A DNA stretch of 23,607 nucleotides from CAYXUW01 sp964468375 (GCA_964468375.1 CAYXUW010000017.1:1-23607), one strand, 5' to 3'; shown: positions 1-7,469, counted from the stretch's first letter. Made by a program: numbers and translations. Notes: a model not told the origin generated them from the letters alone.

Positions 1-187
1 TTTTGGTGGTTTTTCGGGTTGAAATAGAGGTCGGCCGCGATTCGGGATGTTTTGTTGCGAATTTCCAGCTTAGAGGGGGCAAATGATAAAGGCAAATGCC
101 TAGAACAGCCGAAATAGTAAGAGGCCAAATCTGTATTAACAGGGGCAGAATTGCGAAAAAGTTATCAGGGGACCGAAAGGCGAAATT

Positions 188-418
188 ATGGGTAAAGACA
201 AGAAATGCTTAAGATGCGGCAGCAAGAATGTGACGCCTGCCAATTTCGAATCCACCGGCAAAATCTACTCCCGACCGAAGAACGCCAAATTGGTAACTGT
301 CTTGACGAAGGGAGTGGTTGTTGATGCGATAATCTGTCTTGACTGCGGGCATGTAGATTTAGCAGTGAATGTGGACAAGGCAAGGGCGATTTCGAAGCCG
401 GTTTCCATGCCGGGATAG
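188..418 (+). CDS. Small zinc-ribbon protein, copy 1
   Basis: A 76-residue protein with two Cys pairs, CLRCGS near residue 7 and CLDCGH near residue 50, which should bind one Zn2+ in a zinc-ribbon fold. The roughly 40 residues between the knuckles contain a TPANFE segment and a hydrophobic LVTV...GVVV stretch. There is no signal peptide or membrane segment, so it is probably cytoplasmic. The ATG follows GAAAGG about 7 nt upstream. The next gene is a tandem paralogue, identical at about 44 of the 76 aligned positions by eye without gaps. The function is unknown. The fold could bind nucleic acid or protein, but nothing in the context decides this. Confidence 0.75.
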   Translation: MGKDKKCLRCGSKNVTPANFESTGKIYSRPKNAKLVTVLTKGVVVDAIICLDCGHVDLAVNVDKARAISKPVSMPG

Positions 419-457
419 TTGCAGAGCCACAGCAAAGTTTGTCAGGGATGGTAATTT

Positions 458-802
458 ATGAGTACGGAAAAGAGATGTTTGAGATGCGGCAGCGAGAATA
501 TCACACCCGCCAACTTCGAACCGACCGGTAAGACTGGTTCTTTGTCCGATACGGCAAGATTAGTAACGGTTATGACGACGGGTGTTCTGGTTAATGCTAT
601 GCTGTGCCTTGACTGCGGGCATATAGAAATGTCTGTCAATCCGGACAAGGCAAAAGCACTTTCGAAGGCATCCTGCATACCGATTTTGATGCTTATCTGG
701 AGTTTTCTCGACGGGGGTTTCACGCCTTTTAAGCCATGCGAAGAGCAGAAGCTCGGCTGCAACGATAAAGCGGAATCCGTCTACGCGGGGACTGCGAGCT
801 GA
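458..802 (+). CDS. Small zinc-ribbon protein, copy 2, with C-terminal extension
   Basis: Residues 1-76 align without gaps to the protein just upstream and keep both zinc knuckles (CLRCGS, CLDCGH) and the TPANFE segment. Where copy 1 stops, copy 2 reads on for about 38 more residues containing a hydrophobic stretch (PILMLIWSFL) and two further Cys. This tail may be former untranslated sequence captured by loss of the stop codon, or copy 1 may have been shortened. GGGATGG about 8 nt before the ATG is a reasonable ribosome site. The gap to copy 1 is 39 nt, so the two are probably co-transcribed. The stop lies 1 nt from the end of the convergent FAH-family gene. The function is unknown. Confidence 0.7.
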   Translation: MSTEKRCLRCGSENITPANFEPTGKTGSLSDTARLVTVMTTGVLVNAMLCLDCGHIEMSVNPDKAKALSKASCIPILMLIWSFLDGGFTPFKPCEEQKLGCNDKAESVYAGTAS

Positions 803-803
803 G

Positions 804-1721
804 TTATACGAGCGGCTCGTAGAATTTATCCGGTTTCTGGCCGATTGTGTTTGTTAGTGCTCCCAGTTTTTCGATAGCGCATTCAATACGGTCACCGGGC
901 TGGAGGAAGTTTCCCGCCGCGGCGGCAACTCCAGCGGGCGTGCCGGTTGCTATGACGTCTCCGGGGGTTAGGGTCATTAAGAAGCTGAGGAAAGAGACGA
1001 TTTCGGCGACGGGGAAAATCATCTGTGCGGTATTTGCTTTCTGTCGGATTCGGCCGTTAACTTTCAGGGTCATTTGCAGGTTCTGGACGTTTTCCACTTC
1101 ATCGGCGGTAAGCAGGAACGGACCCATAGGCAGGAAGCCGTCAGCCCATTTCCCGTTGAGCCAGTCGAAAAATTCGTCCCAGGGCCGTTCTTTCCTTGCC
1201 TTTGCGAAGGTTACGCTTCGGGCGGATACGTCGTTGCAGATGGTGTAGCCGGCAACTGCATCGAGGGCTTCGCGGGGCGTTGCGCATTTGGTTTCTTTTC
1301 CGATTACCACTGCGAGTTCGACTTCGTAATCAATTTCTTTGCTGTAGGAGGGCCAGGGAATTTCTTCATTTGGGGCGATGATAACATTCGGAGGCATAAT
1401 GAAGGGTCTGGGTACGGTAGTGCTGCGGGTCGAATCCGACAGCCCGAGCGAGAGGCCGGCTTCGGCAATGTGCTCGCTGTAGTTTCCCGCGAGGGCGAGG
1501 ATTTTGGGCGGGTTAGGAACCGGCGCTAACAGTTTTACTTTTGATGGGTCGATTAATTCTGCGCAATCGTTGATGAGGGAGCGGATTTTTTCGAGGGTTT
1601 CAGGGCCGCCGGTTAGTATTTCCTTTACGCTTTGAAAACGGCCAGTCAGGTCTGCGATGCCTTTATCGGTCAGGACCCCGGCGCAAATTGAGGTGTTTTT
1701 TTCGAATGTAACCAGTTTCAT
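804..1721 (-). CDS. Fumarylacetoacetate hydrolase (FAH) family protein
   Basis: A 305-residue protein with the FAH fold spanning roughly residues 70-300. The metal site is visible as E133 and E135 in EIDYEVELAVVIG and D164 in CNDVSAR. The conserved C-terminal TPGDVIATGTPAGV segment is also present. Family members are Mg2+/Mn2+ enzymes that hydrolyse or decarboxylate C-C bonds in 2-oxo or 2,4-dioxo acids, such as acylpyruvases and 2-hydroxyhepta-2,4-diene-1,7-dioate isomerases. The substrate here cannot be told from sequence. AAAAGG lies about 8 nt before the ATG. The gene stands alone, divergent from the coiled-coil gene and convergent with the zinc-ribbon pair, so no pathway context helps. 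Confidence 0.9.
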   Translation of the reverse strand: MKLVTFEKNTSICAGVLTDKGIADLTGRFQSVKEILTGGPETLEKIRSLINDCAELIDPSKVKLLAPVPNPPKILALAGNYSEHIAEAGLSLGLSDSTRSTTVPRPFIMPPNVIIAPNEEIPWPSYSKEIDYEVELAVVIGKETKCATPREALDAVAGYTICNDVSARSVTFAKARKERPWDEFFDWLNGKWADGFLPMGPFLLTADEVENVQNLQMTLKVNGRIRQKANTAQMIFPVAEIVSFLSFLMTLTPGDVIATGTPAGVAAAAGNFLQPGDRIECAIEKLGALTNTIGQKPDKFYEPLV

Positions 1722-1854
1722 TTGGTTGCCTTTTCGTTATTTTGTGAATTTACAGGGGATAATGATAACAGAAATAACTTGAATTTGCAGCAGTAAAGCG
1801 TTTAAATGGTGATTGGTAAGCGGCAATTGATAATTATATGTGGGGATTTTTATA

Positions 1855-2622
1855 ATGACTTTACGAGATTTCTGGACAAAAACGAGCGGCTGGTTGGAAA
1901 CCCACAAACCGTCGAAGAAAGTGGATTTTGAACCGGAGGTAGACAGTGAAGGGCTAATCAGCAAGGACGCCGAATCGACGGAGAACGGGGCCGAGGAAAA
2001 AAGCGGCGAGGGCGACAAGGTCTTGGTCAAGACGGTTCAGCCGAAGGATAAAATGCAGACGCTCGAAAGGTTACAGGGCAGTTTCGACAAACTCGTAGAG
2101 CAACTGGAAGGGATTAACAGTCATCTCAACCGTCAGGCCTCTCATAACGAGGACTTGATGAGGCGTATTGAGCAGCTGCCGAATTTGCTGGAGAGCTTTC
2201 CCTCGGTTGTGGAACATCAGAAACAGTTAACGGAGGAGCTGCTCGAGCAGTTAAAAGCAAATTCTGTGATGGAGCAGGAATTTGCGGAGGTGATAGGTAA
2301 AATCCCGACCGAAACCGCCAAGCAGACGGATGCATTGAGCGAGATTAATCATCAGCTTGCGGCAGCGGCCGATGCCGATGTGCAGATGAGTGAAAGTTTT
2401 AACAAGTTTAATGCGACATTAGAGAAGCTTAACGAGAGCACGGTGGGGCAGACGGACGGGATTATGCAGATGAGCAAGACGTTCGCCGCCAGCGACAGGT
2501 ATCTTAAATATATCGTTTCTAGGCATCGTAAGACCTTTATCTGGGTCTTTATGATATCGCTGGGTGTATGCGTAGGGGTCATTTTGATACTGACCGGAAT
2601 TATTATTTATCTGAGGCATTAA
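1855..2622 (+). CDS. Coiled-coil protein with C-terminal membrane anchor
   Basis: A 255-residue protein with no family recognised. Residues of about 10-65 are acidic and low in complexity. Residues of about 65-205 are rich in Leu, Glu and Gln with heptad-like spacing (MQTLERLQGSFDKLVEQLEG; LEQLKANSVMEQEF) and probably form a long coiled coil. A single hydrophobic segment, TFIWVFMISLGVCVGVILIL, ends only about 8 residues before the C terminus, so topology should be tail-anchored with the coiled coil in the cytoplasm. I chose ATG 1855 because GGGG lies about 9 nt upstream; a GTG at 1840 would add five residues. A structural or scaffold role is possible, but only as inference. Confidence 0.75.
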   Translation: MTLRDFWTKTSGWLETHKPSKKVDFEPEVDSEGLISKDAESTENGAEEKSGEGDKVLVKTVQPKDKMQTLERLQGSFDKLVEQLEGINSHLNRQASHNEDLMRRIEQLPNLLESFPSVVEHQKQLTEELLEQLKANSVMEQEFAEVIGKIPTETAKQTDALSEINHQLAAAADADVQMSESFNKFNATLEKLNESTVGQTDGIMQMSKTFAASDRYLKYIVSRHRKTFIWVFMISLGVCVGVILILTGIIIYLRH

Positions 2623-2671
2623 AGATTTTTTATTTTTTACTTGAACGCTGCGGGGCGAGCGGGTAAAAATT

Positions 2672-2700
2672 TTGTAAGCAGTTCTTTGAAAAAATATATT
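2672..2700 (+). promoter_or_regulatory. Probable sigma-70-type promoter of the B12 riboswitch operon
   Basis: TTGTAA at 2672-2677, a 17-nt spacer and TATATT at 2695-2700 give a good housekeeping-type promoter. The predicted transcript start, near 2707, lies right before the P1 stem of the cobalamin aptamer, as expected for a riboswitch leader. The call is by eye against the E. coli consensus. Confidence 0.5.
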
Positions 2701-2706
2701 GCCTGA

Positions 2707-2893
2707 CTGCAGGTTCCGGGGCTTTTTGCTTCGGGATAGTCAAACGGGAACGCGGTTAAAGTCCGCGACGGTCGCGCCGCTGTAAGCGTCTGTTCCGATT
2801 TTCAGGTCGGAAATCCGAGAGACATTTGCCACTATCCGCGATTTTGGATGGGAAGGAGTTTTTCGGTAAGGCGTAAGTCAGAAAACCTGCCTG
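2707..2893 (+). promoter_or_regulatory. Cobalamin (vitamin B12) riboswitch aptamer
   Basis: The hallmark elements occur in order. GCAGGTT (2709-2715) pairs with AACCTGC (2884-2890) as closing stem P1. The core GGGAACGCGGTTAAAGTCCG starts at 2746, followed by GCCGCTGTAA at about 2776-2785. GCCACT sits at 2828-2833 and GGGAAGG at 2850-2856. The B12 box AGTCAGAAAACCTGCC ends the aptamer. Length and order fit the classical cobalamin riboswitch. An intrinsic terminator about 90 nt downstream indicates control by premature termination when the cobamide is bound. The operon encodes surface proteins rather than a recognisable B12 transporter or synthesis enzyme. Confidence 0.95.
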
Positions 2894-2979
2894 TGGTTAG
2901 TTACTTATTTTCGATGTTCTCGCGATTTGGGACACGGCAGCGCGCTTTTTGATTTAAGCGCTTCAAGGTTTGATTTTAG

Positions 2980-3015
2980 AACCGTCGTTCCTTTTGCGGG
3001 AGCGGCGGTTTTTTT
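2980..3015 (+). terminator. Intrinsic terminator, riboswitch expression platform
   Basis: AACCGTCGTTCC (2980-2991) pairs with GGAGCGGCGGTT (2999-3010) in a 12-bp stem with two G-U pairs and a 7-nt loop. A run of seven T follows at 3009-3015. It lies between the B12 aptamer and the first gene, which has its own ribosome site about 100 nt further on. Attenuation is therefore probably transcriptional. A smaller hairpin, GCGCTT/AAGCGC at 2942-2961, sits between aptamer and terminator. Confidence 0.85.
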
Positions 3016-3129
3016 GTTGGCGCCCTCGCGGTTGGGGCAGGACAAGACGAAAGGAGGAAAAACAGGAACATTAACAGGAGGTTTTGAAAAGAATTTGCAA
3101 CCTTTTTGTATTGGAGAAGGAGTGAGAAT

Positions 3130-3897
3130 ATGGCTTCGAGGAGATTGATGATTTTTGTTTTATTATTTGTATTTGCCGGTGCAGCCGGTGCAGATATTGC
3201 TGATTTTGAGGATTTGAATTTGGAACCTGAATCTTACTGGAACGGTTCGGATGAATCGGGCGGTTTCACCAGCGGGGGTATGTACTTTAACAACAATTAC
3301 GATACGACGTATGATTCGTGGGACGGTTTTGCGTATTCGAATATCACCGATACCGCATCATCGGGGTGGTCGGCACAGTATAACGCGATTGCCGGTGCGG
3401 GGCAGGACGGTTCTGCTAATTACGGAATCAGTTATGTCGGTTGGGCTGGGCTGCCTGTGATTACGCTGAACACGGCAGATGTTGTTGATGGTTTATATGT
3501 TACGAACAACAACTATGCGTATTACTCGATGCTGGACGGAGACGCTTACGCCAAAAAGTTTGGCGGCAGCAGCGGAGATGATGAAGACTGGTTTCTGCTG
3601 ACTATCACAGGCAAAGATGCCGGCGGGTCGGTGACAGGCGAGGTTGATTTTTACCTGGCGGATTACCGATTTGCAGACAGCGGCGAGGATTATATCGTCG
3701 ATACATGGGAATACATTGATTTGAGTTCTTTGGGTGTGGTGAAGAGTCTGGAGTTCGGCCTTAGTTCCAGTGATGTGGGTGATTTTGGTATGAATACGCC
3801 GGCGTATTTTGTGGTGGATACCGTCGTGCCTGAACCTGCGACAATGGCACTTATGATTTTTGGCAGCTTGTTGATTTCGAGGTGCAGAAAGCTGTAA
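3130..3897 (+). CDS. DUF4465 domain PEP-CTERM protein under B12 riboswitch control
   Basis: A 255-residue exported protein. Residues 1-21 (MASRRLMIFVLLFVFAGAAGA) are a signal peptide. The body from DFEDL onward matches the DUF4465 pattern as I know it (SYWNGSDESGGFTSGG, then FAYSN, then aromatic/Gly-rich beta segments, and FVVDTV at the end). The C terminus VPEPATMALMIFGSLLISRC plus a basic tail is a PEP-CTERM sorting signal, cut and anchored by an exosortase elsewhere in the genome. ATG 3130 is chosen over an upstream TTG because AAGGAGTG lies 5-6 nt before it. It is the first gene after the cobalamin riboswitch. I recall DUF4465 genes near B12-regulated uptake loci in Bacteroidetes, so cobamide binding at the surface is a reasonable guess but unproven. 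Confidence 0.85.
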   Translation: MASRRLMIFVLLFVFAGAAGADIADFEDLNLEPESYWNGSDESGGFTSGGMYFNNNYDTTYDSWDGFAYSNITDTASSGWSAQYNAIAGAGQDGSANYGISYVGWAGLPVITLNTADVVDGLYVTNNNYAYYSMLDGDAYAKKFGGSSGDDEDWFLLTITGKDAGGSVTGEVDFYLADYRFADSGEDYIVDTWEYIDLSSLGVVKSLEFGLSSSDVGDFGMNTPAYFVVDTVVPEPATMALMIFGSLLISRCRKL

Positions 3898-3912
3898 GGG
3901 TTTGGTAATTTG

Positions 3913-3945
3913 GGGATGCCGACGGGTACAGCTCGTTGGCATCCC
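3913..3945 (+). other. Intercistronic hairpin
   Basis: GGGATGCCGACG (3913-3924) and CGTTGGCATCCC (3934-3945) form a 12-bp stem with one G-U pair and a 9-nt loop between the DUF4465 gene and the dockerin gene. No T run follows, so it is more likely an mRNA processing or stability element, or a leaky terminator, than a full stop. It could set unequal levels of the two surface proteins. Confidence 0.55.
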
Positions 3946-3974
3946 ATTTATAAATAATTAGAAAAGGGATAGCT

Positions 3975-5087
3975 GTGTTGAAACGAACAGGGATAATTTT
4001 AATAATTTTGTTTGGTTCAGCTGTGTTGGTCAAGGCAGGGCCGTATACAGAGCCGGGAGTGAACGGCTACATCGGAGATGATTGGCGGCACGCTGAGCCG
4101 GATGACGGGGATGCGATTATAAATCCGATTTTTCGCGGCTGGGCTGCAGGTTTTGAGGATTATTTCCCCTCCGACGATGACTTGACCGATTATTACGGAG
4201 TTTATGAACTCGATGACCCTGATAAAGCGCTTGGCCCAGTTATCGGATGGATTTATGACGTTGTAAGCTTAGGTGATTTGGACGCCAATGAGATAGCCGA
4301 CGGCTGTGCGCCGGGGCGGATAACTTTGATTTTCGGCGACCCGTTTGACAGTAATGACCCAAATCATATCCGTGATGTTGCCGGTTATGACTTTGTTGTT
4401 TTTGAAAATGCGTTTCTTTCCACCTATACCGGCGGCGGGGCTATCGCGGGCGAAATGTTTGCGGAACTCGGATATGTGGAGGTATCTTCCGACGGGGTTA
4501 ATTTCGCGAGATTTCCCTCGGTGTCTTTAACAGCAGGAGCTGTAGAAGAATATGGCACGATTGAGATTAGCAATGTGTTTAATTTTGTCGGCAAGCATCC
4601 CAATGCGGGAGGCGTTTGCACCGGCACGCCGTTCGATTTGAGTGGGGTAGCGACGGATGCGAATGTTGTTTCCGGGCTTGTTGATATCAATAACATAAGC
4701 TATGTTCGAATAATAGACATTCCCGGAAGCGGGGACTTTTATGATGAGGCGGTCGAGCATATTGACCCCGACAGCCGGCCTTACTGGGACTATTATGGTG
4801 CGAATCACCCTGTATACGATGCGTGGGTGACAACACTTCCAGGCGGAGTCGACTTAGAGGCTGTAGGTGTGTTGCGTCCGCAAGAATACGCAGCGGACAT
4901 TAACTTAGACGGGATTGTTGATTACGATGATTTGCTGATTTTAGCGAGCTCATGGCTGAAGCAATTCGGCGAGGAGGGGTGGGTGGCGAGATGTAACTTA
5001 GCGGAACCGAGGGATTATGTCATTAACATACGAGACTATGCTGTTTTTGCAGGGCAGTGGCTGGGCAAAGAAGCATGGCGTGATTGA
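3975..5087 (+). CDS. Secreted cell-surface protein with dockerin-type C terminus
   Basis: A 370-residue protein that starts with GTG; AAGGGA lies 5 nt upstream. Residues 1-21 are a signal peptide ending VKA. The central domain (about 22-300) contains GYDFVVFENAF and YVEVSSDGVNFARFPS. I recall this pattern from uncharacterised secreted proteins that often accompany DUF4465 proteins, but I have no family name for it. Residues 306-370 form a dockerin-like module. Loop one, DINLDGIVDYDD (308-319), has the calcium ligand pattern; the second loop, around RDYVINIRDY, is degenerate. It is the second gene of the B12 riboswitch transcript and probably works with the DUF4465 protein. Retention may use the dockerin module instead of a PEP-CTERM anchor. 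The biochemical role is unknown. Confidence 0.85.
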   Translation: MLKRTGIILIILFGSAVLVKAGPYTEPGVNGYIGDDWRHAEPDDGDAIINPIFRGWAAGFEDYFPSDDDLTDYYGVYELDDPDKALGPVIGWIYDVVSLGDLDANEIADGCAPGRITLIFGDPFDSNDPNHIRDVAGYDFVVFENAFLSTYTGGGAIAGEMFAELGYVEVSSDGVNFARFPSVSLTAGAVEEYGTIEISNVFNFVGKHPNAGGVCTGTPFDLSGVATDANVVSGLVDINNISYVRIIDIPGSGDFYDEAVEHIDPDSRPYWDYYGANHPVYDAWVTTLPGGVDLEAVGVLRPQEYAADINLDGIVDYDDLLILASSWLKQFGEEGWVARCNLAEPRDYVINIRDYAVFAGQWLGKEAWRD

Positions 5088-5090
5088 TAT

Positions 5091-5903
5091 ATGAAGCTGA
5101 TGATTTCCGAAAAGGTTAGAGCATTTACTCTTTTAGAGATGCTGATGGTTATTTCGACTATGGCTTTGCTGTTGGCGATACTGCTTCCTGCGCTGGGCAG
5201 TGCGAGGTCTAGTGCGTATGGCATTGTCTGCAGGTCTAATCTTCGGCAGATTGTCTTGGCGAATATCGGCTATTCCAATGAGTACGACGGTTTTTGTGTT
5301 CCGGGGGCCAGTGATATGTGGGATGGGCCGGGGGGATATCATCGCTGGCACGGAGTCAGAGACAGCGGAGATGAGCCGTTTGACCCGCTCAGGGGTCCTC
5401 TTGTCGGATATCTTTCTGGCGGCAAGGTTAAGGAATGCCCCGGAACAGTCAAATTCACACAGGGTGAAACATGGAACGAGAGCTTTGAGAAGGGCTGCGG
5501 CGGTTACGGTTATAATGTGATTTATGTTGGCAGTCGCCTTTGGTGCGGAGGTTCAAGTTTTGAAGAGATATACGGTCAAACCACCCGGCTGTTAAGAATT
5601 GCAAAGCCGGACGAGACGTTGATGTTTGCGGATACAGCGTTTAATCAAGAAAACAATCTGATAGAATATTCATTTGCGGAGCCATACTTTTGGATTCGCA
5701 GAGGCGAGTTGCAGGACAAGCACCCATTTCCGAGCATTCACTTTAGGCATAGCGGGTGTGCAAATATCGGCTGGTCCGATGGGCATGTCAGTCCACAACA
5801 AAAGGCAGATTGCAAAGGCGGCAGCGCTTATAATGCTGATTTCGACCGTATGGAGTTGGGCTGGTTTGAGCCGCTTGATAACAGCTTGTTCGATTTGGAA
5901 TAA
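5091..5903 (+). CDS. Prepilin-type pseudopilin with H-x9-DG motif (DUF1559-like)
   Basis: A 270-residue protein with a type IV prepilin N terminus: a short basic leader ending VRA, then FTLLEMLMVISTMALLLAIL with the usual Glu5 after the expected cleavage site (Ala rather than the usual Gly at -1). Near the C terminus, HSGCANIGWSDGH fits the H-x9-DG motif of the large planctomycete pseudopilin family. Such proteins pass through prepilin peptidase and a type II/IV-like machine; their individual roles are mostly unknown. It begins 3 nt after the dockerin gene with no clear ribosome site of its own, so translation is probably coupled. ATG 5100 is a possible alternative start. It therefore appears to be the third B12-controlled gene. 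Confidence 0.88.
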   Translation: MKLMISEKVRAFTLLEMLMVISTMALLLAILLPALGSARSSAYGIVCRSNLRQIVLANIGYSNEYDGFCVPGASDMWDGPGGYHRWHGVRDSGDEPFDPLRGPLVGYLSGGKVKECPGTVKFTQGETWNESFEKGCGGYGYNVIYVGSRLWCGGSSFEEIYGQTTRLLRIAKPDETLMFADTAFNQENNLIEYSFAEPYFWIRRGELQDKHPFPSIHFRHSGCANIGWSDGHVSPQQKADCKGGSAYNADFDRMELGWFEPLDNSLFDLE

Positions 5904-5911
5904 AGTGGTTT

Positions 5912-6695
5912 GTGTCGTCGGTCGGCGTTATAATTGTCGGCGTGGATGTGGGGAAGGTAAAAAAAACTGGTGTTTTTGTATTGCAGGGTTTGAATCATTT
6001 GCTCTGGCCGGCGGTTTGCACGAATTGTAAGCGAAGTATTTGTGAAACCGACAACTCTGTGTGCAAAAAGTGCTGGGACGAACTTCTTTTCTGCACGGGA
6101 GGGCATTACTGTCGAAACTGCGGGAGGGACGCAAGCAAATATGCTGATAGAGGGTGCCTGTCCTGCTTGTCAGGGCAGAGAGATTTATTTCGATTCGATT
6201 GCGAGGGGCGGTGTTTACTCGCAGAGCTTACAACAGATGATACTTGCCTTCAAAAACGGGCGGACAGAGCTGGCCGCAATATTGGGTTTTCTGGCGATTT
6301 CTGCTTTGGCCGGGGGCGGCTTTATAAATGAGATAGAGGTTTTTGTTCCTGTTCCGCTGCACTGGTCACGGCGATTAATTCGCGGCTACAATCAATCTTT
6401 GGTTTTGGCTAAAAAATTAAAACATCCGACAGCAGGGATAGACACCGACCTTGTGCGAATCCGTCATACTAAATCACAAGTGGAGATGCCGACTCCAGCT
6501 GCTCGTGCAAAAAATATTGCGGGCGCTTTCGCGGTGCGCTATGGTCATAGTTTCGCTGGCAAGAATATTTGTCTTGTCGATGATATTAAAACGACCGGTG
6601 CAACTTTGAATGAGTGCGCGAAGACGTTAAAAGAAGCGGGTGCTTCGAAGGTCTTTGCTTTGGTCTTAGCTGTGGCGGGACAAAACATCAGCTAA
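5912..6695 (+). pseudogene. comF: ComF family phosphoribosyltransferase-like gene with a frameshift
   Basis: Two reading frames together make one ComF protein. The upstream frame (from about 5912) carries the N-terminal zinc module: CTNC, CKKC and CRNC. The downstream frame (to 6695) carries CPAC, the segment after it (YSQSLQQMILAFKNGR), and the type I PRTase PRPP loop ICLVDDIKTTGATL. The join needs a +1 shift between about 6143 and 6158; dropping one base there gives a smooth SKYA-IEGACPAC. No slippery run is present at the join, so this is a true frameshift mutation or a sequence error. ComF is linked to DNA uptake and recombination. The start is uncertain, as GTG 5912, GTG 5948 and TTG 5981 are all possible. 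The gene follows the pseudopilin by 8 nt. Confidence 0.8.
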
Positions 6696-6703
6696 TTATG
6701 TTT

Positions 6704-7462
6704 CTACAGTTTTTCGTATTTTATTACGGCGCGGTATAGGCCGTTAATGCGTTTTCCGTCGACGATTATCGGCGGATATTTGTCATTGCGGGGTTGGAGG
6801 CGAACTTGATTTTCCGGTTCAAAGAAGACGCGTTTGAAGGTTGTTTCGTGCGGCATCGTAAAACGGACGAAGCAGTCATCGCCGTTATGCACCTCGGCTT
6901 CGGGAGAGAAGACCACTATGTCCCCTTCGCAGAACTTGGTTTCCATTGAGTCACCGACGACCCGGACGGCAAAAGCGTTGGGATCGTGCAAATCCGGGCA
7001 TCGGACGTAGTCATCCGCTATGCCGACGGGGTAATCCAAATCGTTGAAATCGCTCGGGTAGCCGGCGGCGACTTTGTTTATCACCGGCACCAATCGTCCG
7101 GCGGCCGTCGAAATGTCATCCTTTTCAGCGAGAAGCGTATTAAGCTTCGCGGCGCTGGTTTTTTTATTAACAATGTTTTTGATGAGCTGGCGCAGCTTCT
7201 GATTCTCGGCCTCGGCGGATTCGTATCCCTGACGAATATCTGGAGGTAGAGATTCCATATGTGCAACGTGCAGCAGCAAGCCCGGTTCGAATTCAAGGGT
7301 TTTTTCAAGTTTTGTTAGCAGCTCGTCGCTGGGAGGATTGTTTACCTTTCCGGTTTCGATGGTGGACAGATACGGCTTGGAAAAGCCCACGCTTGTGCTG
7401 ACCTCGTCGAGCGTCAGATGCATTTGTTCCCGCTTTTTTCTTATTATCTGGCCTAATGACAT
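6704..7462 (-). CDS. XRE-family repressor with S24 (LexA/CI-type) autoprotease domain
   Basis: A 252-residue regulator. Residues 5-60 form a Cro/CI-type helix-turn-helix (LTLDEVSTSVGFSKPYLSTI). A helical linker spans about 80-115. Residues of about 125-250 form an S24 peptidase domain. The catalytic Ser172 is in VVGDSMETKF, Lys210 in TTFKRV, and the expected self-cleavage Ala133-Gly134 bond in KVAAGYP. All parts needed for RecA-stimulated self-cleavage are thus present, so it may be a damage-responsive repressor. No phage genes surround it, so it is either a host regulator or a remnant. It has no Shine-Dalgarno sequence, and a candidate promoter would give a nearly leaderless mRNA. It is convergent with comF, with 8 nt between their ends. 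Confidence 0.88.
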   Translation of the reverse strand: MSLGQIIRKKREQMHLTLDEVSTSVGFSKPYLSTIETGKVNNPPSDELLTKLEKTLEFEPGLLLHVAHMESLPPDIRQGYESAEAENQKLRQLIKNIVNKKTSAAKLNTLLAEKDDISTAAGRLVPVINKVAAGYPSDFNDLDYPVGIADDYVRCPDLHDPNAFAVRVVGDSMETKFCEGDIVVFSPEAEVHNGDDCFVRFTMPHETTFKRVFFEPENQVRLQPRNDKYPPIIVDGKRINGLYRAVIKYEKL

Positions 7463-7469
7463 AATGCCG

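Noticed and set aside
1..187. Possible gene end or RNA at the left edge
   Set aside because: No credible coding frame, tRNA-like fold or clear promoter could be supported in this stretch.
1074..1529. Long plus-strand frame opposite the FAH-family gene
   Set aside because: The minus-strand frame has clear FAH motifs and a ribosome site; the plus frame is its shadow with no recognisable domain.
2927..3148. Open frame of 73 codons after the riboswitch
   Set aside because: It runs through the terminator hairpin and T run, has no ribosome site, and has low-complexity content. The real first gene starts at 3130.
5828..6134. Minus-strand frames across the comF N terminus
   Set aside because: The plus strand encodes the zinc knuckles of ComF; the minus frames lack ribosome sites and family features.
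6704..7462. Prophage around the S24 repressor
   Set aside because: No integrase, structural, lysis or att-like sequences were found on either side; the neighbours are ordinary chromosomal genes.
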